A stretch of 64,000 nt of DNA from contig NC_081415.1 of NCBI RefSeq assembly GCF_030272615.1, positions 605,751,137-605,815,136 of the forward strand, written 5' to 3'. This DNA is from Cryptomeria japonica. Taxonomy: Eukaryota; Streptophyta; Pinopsida; Cupressales; Cupressaceae. Every line of letters begins with the position of its first letter. Positions within the stretch are counted from its first letter, which is position 1. The notes beneath the pieces are model-generated. The model was not told where the DNA came from. It ran no database searches and saw only the letters and a list, made by a program, of their open reading frames with translations. Shown piece by piece: positions 33,158 through 45,277 of this stretch. Made by a program: the position numbers and the translations under genes.

Positions 33158-35171
33158 ATGTGGGCACCTCAAATAGATTTGCAGATCTGAATGCCTCTCA
33201 ATCATGCGCTACAAGAGCAAATTCGATTAATTTACAACTTAATGATATATGCAAAAGGATTGTTGGGGTTCCGAGGGGCCCCCCATCCGACCAAAGAAAT
33301 ATAGGTGAATTGGCATCTTCCTCAATTATGATAGCTAACCTAGTTTGGAGAAGGACACAACAGAACCCTAGGGCACCATTAAAGAGACAGGAAAATCCTT
33401 TAACACAGAAGAGAGAGGATTTTCTTACCATCCCAAAAGCTTCTTTGGATAATTGTTACCCTAACAAAGGTAGTATTTCATATTCACCATAAATTCATGT
33501 GGAGAGATTCTCTCAAGCCCAAAATGATGTTTCATCAGGGGCAAATAGAATAAAATTAGGGTTAAGAAAACCCACCACGAAAAGCTCAAAGTTTGTGGTC
33601 CAACATCTGTGCAAGGAAGGATATAACCCAAACTATGAGGAGATGGAAACCTATGGCCATCACAATTATAAGGAAATTAAGCACCCTATGCCAGATCTTC
33701 CTTCAAAGTCCCTAGCTACTCCTAATAGGTTGGTCATTGAAATTGATAATTATACTCAGGTTAGGTATCAAATGCATTACATCGATCGAATGATCTTTGC
33801 TCGGTGGAAAGGCTGGGGAATCCTGTCAGAACAAATTTCTAACTGGGTGTCATCCTCCTTCAATAACCAGGTAAGAATTGACATCCTTCCTGATAATTTC
33901 TTATCTATTAAATGTGGTAATCAGAATCTTAGAAATTCATTTCTTAATGAGGACATATTAAAATTTAAAGGTCTAGGGTTTGATTGTTGGGAATGGCAAC
34001 CTCTCTTTCTCCCATCTCAATTCAATTCTTGCATGGTTAATAGAGCAATTTCACTTGATAAATTCCTTATAGAATTGCGCAATAATGAATTTTTAAGAAT
34101 AATAGGCAACAAAATAGGTAAATTTGTAGAAGTCAAAAATCAGCCCTAAGCTTCTTTAACTAGCTCTTAATCGTTAAAATGAATATTAACATTAAATCTT
34201 TAGAGCCTATAACTTTGAAATATGATAAATCTTGTTTAACCCTAGAATTACCCTTTTATAATGGTCCCTTCAAAGATTCTATGCCAAGGAGGGTCCCCTC
34301 TGAGAAACCTTTCCCTGTATCATTGCTCAAGTCTAATGGCGCTCCATTCAATTTCGTGGAAGGAGGGGGTTTTACCCTAGAGGACTATAAGATTGATATT
34401 AACCCTAATCATCTTACCTCTAACCTATATCCTCATAGCTCCCATGTTAAGCCCTCTCGCTCCCCTCTTCCTTCACTACTAACTATAAATTAACCTATAG
34501 ATGACTCTCTTCTGGGGGATCGAGATCTGGAAGATGGTGAAATCAATGAGGTTATTCCCTAGAAAGAGTAGCTCAACCTAACAAATTTGTCATCATCTAG
34601 CTCTCTCATTCCACCAGAGAGGCTGAGTCCCTTGGGGTCTCCCACTTTAATGGAACAAATTGCCTCTAAGCAATCAGTAGAGCTAGTTAGGCTTTCCCCG
34701 GATCTAGGATTAGCATCCTTACAGGGTCAAACAATCTCTCTAGTCTCAAGTATGAAGGGCTTTGAGGAGGCAGACATTTGCCCTCCATCTTTGAAGGTTG
34801 TTTTTGATCCAATTGTAGAATCTAAGAATGACCAAGTGGTAAGGGAAGTTAAAATAATTGCCAATTTTGTAGGGGAAGAAGTAGTAAACAACCTCATGGA
34901 CCTATTGGTTGATAAAATATTTGATGATGAGGAGTTGGAAAGACAAAGGGATTTCTTGGTCAAAAATCTTGTGGATGTTACTAGAGTTGACTTAGAAATA
35001 GATGAACTCTTTGTAGCATTAGATAACTTAGAAAATGATAACCCAAATATTCTCAGCATTCTTAGCTCTGAAAAAAGAAAACACTCTCCTGACTGTTCTA
35101 AACACAGTAAGAGAATAGGTAGGAGATACCTTGCTAAACTAAGATCCAAGGATGGAGAAGCCAAGGGTTAG
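33158..35171 (+). pseudogene. LINE ORF1 (DUF4283-like nucleic-acid-binding protein)
   Basis: The candidate starts are ATG at 33155 and 33158 and GTG at 33160; the protein-like frame is the 33160 one, so a base has probably been lost or gained nearby. The first stop, TAA at 33490-33492 (YSP*IHVERFSQ), fits a Gln codon. The central part has the DUF4283-type pattern: DRMIFARWKGWGILSEQISN, LSIKCGNQNLRNSF, WEWQPLFLPSQFN. A frameshift near 34150 and stops at 34491-34493 and 34560-34570 follow. The C-terminal part (34587-35171) is acidic, then basic. ORF1 proteins of LINEs bind the element RNA. No zinc knuckle is visible. Confidence 0.75.
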
Positions 35172-35227
35172 TCTAAAATATCTACTCTTTTTAATGTAGG
35201 GGAAGGGAAGTTCCTCCCCACAGAGCC

Positions 35228-38200
35228 ATGGAAATCATAACTTGGAATGTTAGGGTTCTAAATGCCTTGAACAAATAGCGCATCTTAAAGTGTTGAATCT
35301 CTAATTCTAAACCAAATATAATGTTAATCCAAGAAACCAAAATGAACTCCTCTGATATAGCCCTTTTTGAGAAAAAACTAGGTGTTAGACAGCTAAAGCA
35401 CTCCCCTGCTACAGGGACCTCAGGGGGCTTAGCCATCTTCTGGGATTCTAGATTCATCTTGTTTACACCTTTAGAGATTAAGCCAAATTGGATGGGAGGA
35501 GAACTAGTAAGTTATGAAAATAACCTAAGATTCAAATTGATTAACGTTTATGGTCCTATCCAAAATAGGGATAAGGCTAGGGTGTGGGTGGAACTAGAGT
35601 CTTTCCTTAGAAGTTTCCCAAATGATGTATGCATCATTGGGGGAGATTTCAATGCTATCACTAAGGTAGCAGACAAAAGAGGAGGTAGCAACAAACTTCC
35701 TCCAACGGCTATAGATTTCAATCATTGGATCAATAGGAACTCCCTGTTGGAAATCCAAACGGCAGATAATGCCTTCACCTGGAACAACAAAAGGCTTGGT
35801 TTCTGTAACATTGCTAAGAAACTAGATAGGTTCTTTATCCATGGAGGGCTCTTGGAGCTTAACTTTACCCTGAATGCAAAACCCCTCCCTTTAGCAGGAT
35901 CTGACCATTTCCCACTCCAACTAATCATATTATCTAACCACTCCCCTAAAAAATGTCCCCTCAAATTTGAGAGCATGTGGTTCAGAGATGATAACTTTTT
36001 AAACTTAATTGAGAACTGGTGGAGCAGCTCTGTTTTCTCTGGTTCGAAGATGTTTTTATCACAAGCAAGTTAAAGCTTATCAAAAGGAAGCTTTTAGAAT
36101 GGAACAAGACTAATTTTGGAAATATTTTTGATAAAAAACTGCTAATAGAAAATGATCTTAAGAATGATAACATTGAGGTTCTCGAGAATGGGATAGATGA
36201 ACATCTCTTCCACAAAGAAAAGGCTCTACTCTCTGAGTATGAAAAGACACTCTCAAATGAAGAGATATTTTGGAAACAAAAATCGAGGGAGACTTGGTTG
36301 ATTGATGGGGACCGAAATACTAAGTTTTTCCACAATAGTACTAAGCAGAGGTGATGGATCAATCAAATTTCTAAAATTAAGACTTGCCAAGGTTCTATCA
36401 TGTCTGAACCGGATGATGTTGCCTTTGAGGCAGCAAGGTTTTTTGATAAAATATTAAAAAATATTGAAGGCTCCAACCTCAGAGGCCAACTCAATATTAT
36501 CAAGAATCTTCCAAAACTCATTGACAATGACCACAACAAAATCTTGTTAAACAAATTCTCTAAGGAGTAGGTTAAATCTATCCTTATGAAGATGAATCCC
36601 GATAAGGCCCCGGGTCTAGATGGCTTCCCCACTAGCTTTTTTCAAAAATGTTGGGGCTTTATGGGGATAGAGATCATGAAGGCCTTAGAAGGTATTAGGA
36701 ACTCTGGTAAGATTCTCAAAGAAATCAACAAATACCTTCTTAACTCTCATCCCCAAAAAAGAGAATCCTGAAAGTTTTAATGACTTCAGACCAATAGCCC
36801 TTTGCAACACTTTGTACAAACTCTTAACCAAAACTCTAGCAGCCAAACTCTAGAATCTTCTCCCCATTATCATTATTGAAGAACAAACTAGCTTCATAGA
36901 AGATAGATCAATCTATGATTGGGTTATTATAGCCCAAGAGGCCATTCATTTGGTCTAGCTCAAAAGGGCTCCAAGTATGCTAGTCAAATTAGACATAAGC
37001 AAAGCTTACGACAAAGTTGACTAGCACTTCTTATGCAAATGCTTGGAGGCCTTTGGATTTTCCAAATCCCGGATCAACCTAATCTTTGAATGTATATCCA
37101 CCCCCAAATTCTTAGTCTTGGTTAATGGTTCCTCGGAAGGTTTCTTCAGCAGCTCAAGAGGGCTTAGGCAAGGAGATCCTATGTATCCCTTCCTCTTCAT
37201 CATCATGGCTGAAGCCCTAGGTAGATCCATCTCTAAGGCCAAAGAGGAAGGTGGGATCCAAGGAATCCCCATTACTAGTGGCCTCCCTCCCTTTACACAC
37301 TAGCAATTTGTCGACAACATGATACTTTTTGGGCAGGGAAGTGTAAAGGAAGCAAGAGCCTTCAAAGGCATCCTTAATTCCTATATGCTAGCCTCAGGTC
37401 AAGAGGTGAATCTGGCCAAGTCTATGGTTTTTATGTTCAACATAGACCCCTCCTTAGGAAAAGTGATCAATAATGTCCTGGAGATTAGTGAAGGAACTCT
37501 TCCTTCCAAATACCTAGGCATTCCCCTTGACAAGGGTAGAAGACCCTCAAAATTATGGGACAACTTGGTGGATAAAATCAAGTCCAGGATCAACACTTGG
37601 AAAGTAAAATAGCTCTCATCTACAAGTAGAGCAACCTTGGTTAGATCAGTCTTGTCAGCTATGCCCATTTACTAGCTCTCCTATCAACATTTATCTTCTT
37701 CTAAACTTGCAAACCTCAATAAGCATCTCAGGGCTTTCTTTTGGCAAGGTGCTAATGACAATCGTAAAATATCACTCATATCCTGGGACAAGATATGCAA
37801 ACCTCAAGAAGAAGGAGGTGTTGGCATTAAAAACCTTCGCGATCAGGGCAAAGCCTTGGGTGCCAAGTTGGTCTAGAGGATTTTAAAACCCCCCACCTCA
37901 AATGGGCTCGCTTGCTACACCACAAATACCTTAATGGAGGGAATCCTATCCAAATCTTTAGAGAAACCAACCCTCCTAGAGGGTCCTACCTATGGAATTT
38001 TATGTTAGATTGTAGGAGGATTATCTCTAATAGGATTACTTGGAACCTGGGGTCCGAGGATAAAGCTCTTTTCTAGTCGGATTCTTGGGGTGGATATAAG
38101 GCTATTGATAATATCCATGACTTTGGTTCTACTCATATCCTTCTTGAATCACATAGAGGACCCCTATTAAACAACTATATCTCTCCTTCAGAAGATGGGG

Positions 38201-39425
38201 CCGGTTGGTAGTGGATTGAGAGGGAAGATGAGGATATCCCGGTAAGGGATAAACAAAAACTTATGGCAATTCTCAAATCAAGGAACATTGCCTTAGGTCA
38301 TAATGAGGACAAGCTCATCTGAGATAGCTCCCTAAGAGGAGAATACAACTCCAAGGATGGGTACTCTCTCATCTCCAAATCATTTATAAGACATATGACT
38401 AATCTTCTCTTGAAACTTTGCAGGGATAAATACTATCTACCTAAGGTACGTATCTTCTCTTGGCTTGCGATTCAGAGCAAGCTCTTAACTACAGAGAAAT
38501 TTAGATGAATGGGGTATGAGGGCCCTAGCAGATGTCCTCTTTGCGAGGCAGATGAGGAATACACTAATAATATCCTCCTTAACTGCCCCTTTGCTCACAA
38601 ATGTTGGATCTGGTTCACCAACAAACTTGAATGGTCTGCAGCCTTCCCCCACACCATCTTTGGAATGCTCAAAGCATGGCCTCTCCTCAGGCATGGTTGT
38701 CTCTTTGAAGGTTTATAGACAGCTCTTCCCTCTTCCATAATGTGGGAACTATGGAAGGAGAGAAATAGATGTCTCTTTAAGAATGAAAAGCTAGAGGTGC
38801 CCAAAATCATTAACAAGATAGAGTCAGCTATCACTGAGCTCATGAACAAGTGACTATCATCAAGCACATTGAAGAATGCCTCTATCACTTATTGGGATGA
38901 AAAAATGAAAAAATATTGGGAAGGCTTATCTTTTCCTCCCTATGTAGGTGTTGGTCCTATTGCAAGTCTTCAATGAAGAGATGCATGCAGATGGAAGCCC
39001 CTAGGCGAAGGTTGGATGAAGCTAAACTTTGATGGGGCATCCCATGGCAACCCAGGGCAAGCAAGGATAGGATGTGTTGTTCATAACTAGGAAGGAAAGG
39101 AATTAGCAACCCTTGCCTCTTCAGTTGGCATCAACACCAATAATTGGGTAGAACTTATGACCCTGGTTGAGGGTCTGCATTTATGTAGGAAGCTAGGAGT
39201 TAAGAACTTGGAAATTGAAGGAGATTCAGCTATAATTGTCAATGATCTAAGGAAAGGTAGTATGCCTAATTGGAGACTAAATACTTTGTTGTCAAAAGCT
39301 CTTGACCTATGCAGAGATTTTGATAGGTTCACAATCAATCATATTTATAGGGAGGGCAATAAAAAAGTGGATGAGTTGGCCAATTTGAGAGTTGATGGCA
39401 TCAATATCATGTATGTGCCACCTTA
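35228..39425 (+). pseudogene. LINE ORF2: endonuclease, reverse transcriptase, zinc finger, RNase H
   Basis: It starts MEIITWNVR at 35228. The endonuclease keeps its key motifs: N of TWNVR, IQETKM, IIGGDFNAI, and GSDHFPL near 35898. The RT has DKAPGLDGFPTSFFQKCW (36601), FRPIALCNTLYKL, LVKLDISKAYDKVD, LRQGDPMYPFLFII (37162) and KYLGIPL. Its catalytic F/YxDD reads FVDN (about 37309-37320), so the second Asp is lost. A Cys/His finger (CPLCEADEEYTNNILLNCPF) lies near 38534. The RNase H keeps NFDGASHGNPG, the Glu of VELMTLVEGL, EGDSAI and NKKVDELAN (39028-39396). There are frameshifts near 36050, 36740 and 37880 and many TAG codons where Gln or Trp fits. ORF2 would nick the target and copy the RNA in place. 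Confidence 0.9.
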
Positions 39426-39655
39426 AGACATCAAACTTTTGTTTTCGTGTCCTAAGTTGTCGTTAGCATGTTCCTCCTTTCATCCCCTTATGTTTCTCTT
39501 ACCCAGACTGTGTTTTAACCCCCATATTTATTCCTCTTCCTGCCCCCTATATTTTTGTATAGATACTCAAACAAACATTCAGTTTAAATATTGGCTTCTC
39601 AACATAAACCGTTAACTAACACTTTTGTTTCGAATATCTCTTCGATCATGCATTT

Positions 39656-41815
39656 CCTTCATTCATCGATATACTATTTTTGGTCGCTATGGCTGTCTCC
39701 TCACCACTTCCTATCTAATACCCATCAAGGTTTATATCGATGAAAACTTGGGCTTCGGTGACCTCCTTTATTTTTCCATTGAAATACTTCTTCCATTGAT
39801 ATCAATGCCCCATCGATGAATGGATCTATTGTCTCACCATATACTTCTTCCACCAATAAAGTTGTATTGGAAAAACATCGCATATCGGGGACATGCCTTT
39901 TAGCCTCCTTGAAACCTATTTCCTTATCGATATCTTTTATGAATGAAATTTCCTTTTGTCCAATCGTTCTTATTCTTTTTATGTGAACGTTTCTTTCAGT
40001 GACCGTTTGCACCGATGGTATTATCTCCTCGAATACCTTTTCCCATTGATGAAAACCATCTCCACCTTCATCGATATCTTTTTTGATGGAATGACTATCT
40101 TTGATGAGTCCTTTCTAAAGTTTATTAGCATTTCCTTTCCTTCAATACCCTTTTATATCGATGAGACCTTGTTGGGTCTCATGTCGAAGAAACCTTGGGC
40201 TTCGGTATTTCCTTTATCCTTCCATCGAAACACTTTTTTTATTGACATCACTACACTCCTTCGATGAATGGGTCTATTGTTTCATCAAGGCCATCTTTTC
40301 TTTTGATGATTTGCTTCACTATCATCTTTCATTGATGAGCTCATTAGTAATCTTCCTCGATATAGTTGCATCGGTTAAACCACACACATCAGTAACATGC
40401 TTTTTACCTTCTTTGAAACTCATATTCTTATCGATATCTTTTATCGATGTAGCCTCCTTCTATTTGATTGTGATCATTCTTTCGATAAGAACACTTCTTT
40501 TGGTAAGTTTCCTTCATTGCAACGATGGTATTATTTCCTTGGTAGCCCTTTCTCGTTGATGAAAACAGTCTTTTCTTTCTTTGATATCCTCTTTCATTGG
40601 AATCAATGCTTTCAATGAGTCCCTCTTAGGTTCAACGGTGTTCTCTTTCCTTCACTACCCTCTTTATATCAATGAAACTCTCTTATGTTTCATCAACCTT
40701 TTATCTTTAGATGAAAATACCACTGTCGGCCAATAACTTTAGTATCTCTTTGACACCCTCCTTTCTCGAACAATCCTATCGATGAAACCTTCCCCAGTTT
40801 CTTTGATTTCATCATTTCGGTAGAGATATCTTCTTTGTTGTATTCATTGCATATCTTACTAATTCTGAAATTTCTTCGTAAGCCCTGCTTTATCGATGGA
40901 ACCTCCTTTGGTTTCATTGATATACCTTCTATCGATGAAAACAATTCTTTCAATTAGTCCCTTTTGAAGTCCATCAAGGCCTAAGTCTATTCGACAAACC
41001 ATCTTATCGGTGAAACATCGATAGGTTTCTTCGATTCCTTTTTTTTATGAGACATCATTGGGTCTTATGTAGAAGAAAACTTGGGCTTCGGTAACTTCCT
41101 TTATCCCTCCTTCGAGACACTTTTTCTATCGACATCACTACACTCCTTCGATGAATGGGTCTTTTGTTGATTTTCTTCCACTATCATCTTTCATCGATGA
41201 GCTCATAAGTAATCTTCCTTGATAAAGTTGCATCAATAAAACCACACTCATCAGTAACGTACTTCTTTTGGTAAGTTTCCTTCATTTTGCACCGATGGTA
41301 ATATTTCCTCGGAAGCCTTTTCCCATCAATGAAAATCATCTCTACTTTCTTCGATATCCTCTTTCGGTGGAATCTATGCTTCTATGAGCCCCTCTTAGGT
41401 TCATCAATGTTCCCTTTCCCTCGATACCCTTTTATATCGATGAAACTCCCTTATGTTTTATCGACCTTTTATCTTTCGATGAAACTTTCTTTGTCAGCCA
41501 ATAACTTTAGTATCTCTTCGACACCCTTCTTCTCTCAAACTATCCTATCGATGAAGCCTTCCCCAGTTTCTTCAATCTCATCTTTTCGAAAGATCTATCT
41601 CCTTCGGTGATTCCATTACATGTCCTACCGATACTATAGTTTCTTCGGTAGCCTTGCTTCATCAACGGAACCTTCTTTGGTTTCTTCAGTAACCTTCTAT
41701 TGATGAAAATAACACTTGCGATAAGCCCCTTTTCAAGATCATCGACACCCAAGTCTATTTGATAAATCATCTTATCGATGAAACATCAATAGGTTTCTTC
41801 AATTCAATAGGTGCA
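39656..41815. repeat. Degenerate ~20-bp TCGATG array with 0.8-0.9 kb higher-order copies
   Basis: The hexamer tcgatg occurs at least 14 times exactly, with many one-base variants (ttgatg, tcaatg), usually as part of a unit like CTTTnTnTTATCGATGAAAC. Unit spacing varies from 14 to 31 bases and averages about 20. Landmarks recur in order in two long copies, about 40180-41060 and 41064-41815: cttgggcttcggta (40195, 41084), tccttcgatgaatgggtct (40259, 41142), ccaataactttagtatctc (40730, 41500). The offset drops from about 885 to about 770 after a ~100-bp deletion. A shorter copy precedes them at about 39730-40170. Neither strand shows credible coding. Confidence 0.88.
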
Positions 41816-43115
<1,300 letters not shown>

Positions 43116-43630
43116 TTTATTATTGGTTCTTGGGAGTTGTATTCGGAGAATAATATTATTTAAATTATTTTTTATATCTCCTTATTTGTGTGGGGTTGGT
43201 AATTTTAATATTATTTTTATTTATTTTCTTTATTGTTGATTGACTTACCCTTCCCTCCTATTGGTTGAATTGGGAGAATAAAATTATTCTATAATATTTT
43301 ATCTCAATTTTGGGAATGGTAGGTAAACTTTATAAATTATTTTCATTATCTTTTGTTTTGGTTGTGATGAGGTATGATTTTGGGGATTAATTTTAAAATA
43401 TGGATTTTTGGTATTGTCATGGGGTTCTTTGGCTAGATAAATTATTGAAGTTTTAGAATTTGATTTCAGATAGATTTTTATACTAACATTTTGAGGATTT
43501 GGAGCTTGGGCTTTTAGATTTGGATAATTTGCTAGATTTTTGGATCATTGAACTTCTTCAGTTTTGTTGTCCACTTTCTTCTACAAGTTTTCATAGACCA
43601 TTTCTTCAATTCTCCAAGTTGGTGGTTCTA
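43116..43630. other. Unassigned target sequence left of element D
   Basis: This is AT-rich with no gene or terminal repeat visible. It continues at 52092 on the other side of element D. Confidence 0.5.
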
Positions 43631-43635
43631 GACTT
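43631..43635. repeat. Target-site duplication of element D (gactt)
   Basis: gactt at 43631-43635 recurs at 52087-52091, directly outside both LTRs. Confidence 0.96.
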
Positions 43636-44795
43636 TGTTAGGCCCAATATGGAAAGCTAATGTACTAAGAGGGGAGGGGTGAATCAGTACTTCAAATCTT
43701 TTCTTCAACAATAACTTTAATGTTGAGCATAAACTAAATATTGCTGAAACATAATATAATGCTAAAACAAATAAATAATAATCATACATGATTCAATCCA
43801 TAACACATATATTTTGGTTACGCAAAAACTCCTTATTAGAGAGAAAAATTGTGGTGGGGATGGCACCCACAACTTCACTACTACAATAATAAAGGTTGCT
43901 CGATTAGAGCTACATGTTTAGCTATTTCTGATAGCTTACCCTATTAGGAGTATCAAGATCTTTAGATCTACCTTGCTAAAGGATTTTACAAAACTTATTC
44001 TAAATGTTGTACATGGTTAAAGGCTTTAAAATTTATAGACTTTGTTAGAGTCTTTTACCCTGTTAAAGGTTTCTCTTACAACTTAAAATATTACAATCAA
44101 AATCTTACAAAATATCTACAACTTCACATCTGAAATGTTATAGTAGATTCTATGTGCTCAAAATGAAATTACCTTGCTTATAGCATACCTTAGTAACCCA
44201 TAAAATAACTCGCTAAACCCTTCTGTTTACTTTGTTCCTTGACTGTTCTCTGAAATCCTTCTCGTTGACCTCTATGTATCTCTATAACAGTCATAACAGT
44301 CATTGCTTTCCCATGATTTTGCTTTTCACATGTCTTGCTTCACACTCATACACACATACATACTTGATCCTCAATTCATGTTGTATAAATAGATCTCTTA
44401 TGATGGTGATCTTGTTTATGCTTCGATCTTACAAACATGATTCATCGAATGAATAACTATATAAAATATTTCATTGGATAGATGTCCTCAAAATCATACA
44501 AAATCTTAAGTGCGATTTCCAATATGATAACAGTTCCTTGTTCCTCAATCTTGTAACACGTTTCCCATATGTGTCTAGGTTCAATGAATCTAGTAACATG
44601 TTTCACTCAATGTGTATCAACTCAGTATACCATCTTTACTACTCGGTAGACATAGAATGTTACTCGATAGATAGCTCAATGTATACTAAACTCTGTGACT
44701 TGTAACTTCTATAACTGACTGCTCTGTGCTTACCGACTAGAGTATATAGAATGACTTTAGACATAAAACTAATGACAACTTAGTAAATAGTAACA
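43636..44795 (-). repeat. 3' LTR of element D
   Basis: On the minus strand it begins TGTTACTATTTAC and ends GGCCTAACA-like. It matches 50928-52086 closely along its length. A hairpin-forming motif sits near its end at 43662-43690. Confidence 0.95.
43662..43690. other. Conserved LTR hairpin, element D left LTR
   Basis: Arms gtact and agtac pair perfectly around a loop containing aagaggggaggggtgaat. Corresponding motifs occur in the LTRs of D (right), E and F. Confidence 0.75.
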
Positions 44796-44810
44796 ATCTC
44801 CCCTTTTGAC
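44796..44810 (-). promoter_or_regulatory. Polypurine tract of element D
   Basis: On the minus strand gtcaaaaggggagat directly precedes the 3' LTR. Two more purine tracts of the same kind lie nearby, at about 44986 and 45054. Confidence 0.85.
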
Positions 44811-45277
44811 ATTAGTTTTGAAATATTTGACAAAACTTCTTTCAAAGTCATAAAAAAATCTATATACTTACAAAATTTGACTAAACTGATAGTATATACA
44901 ATTGTACATAACTCTGATTATGCATGCACTATGATCAATATTTTGTATTGCCTACTCAGTTCACTACGCGGTGATCACTGCTCCCCCTCTCAAAATTATC
45001 TATATACTCGAATATGTTGATTTGCTTGGTATTCTTCTCTTGTATACACTATACTCCCCTTTTTTGACAAACATCAAAACTAGTTACCATTCAGTGGAGG
45101 CAAATGGTCAAAAATGGATTTATACTTTGTTCTTGCATCAGTGAGAGTGGTAGAGAGTGCATCCTTGATACTATCCATGAGTGAACTTTGAGTTGTAATA
45201 TCAACTAACAGTGAAATCAGTCCATCTAAAGTGCTTCCCTTTAGCTGAGTGGATAAGGAGGTAGCCTTGTTGATCTG

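Larger units (their letters stand above)
33155..39426 (+). mobile_element. Plant L1-type LINE, coding part, decayed
   Basis: The order ORF1, endonuclease, RT, Cys/His finger, RNase H is that of plant L1-clade LINEs carrying a ribonuclease H. Both ORFs have stops (mostly TAG or TGA) and several frameshifts. The 5' boundary is unclear. A LINE-like 3' terminus occurs at 42686, separated by a repeat array; whether it belongs to this copy is uncertain. Confidence 0.92.

Noticed and set aside
33198-35164. Minus-strand frames over LINE ORF1 (for example 145 residues at 34727-35164)
   Set aside because: The plus strand carries recognisable LINE protein; the minus frames have no features of their own.
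39656-41815. CRISPR-like or protein-coding repeat array
   Set aside because: Unit spacing varies and units are degenerate, the genome is a plant, and frames on both strands are short.
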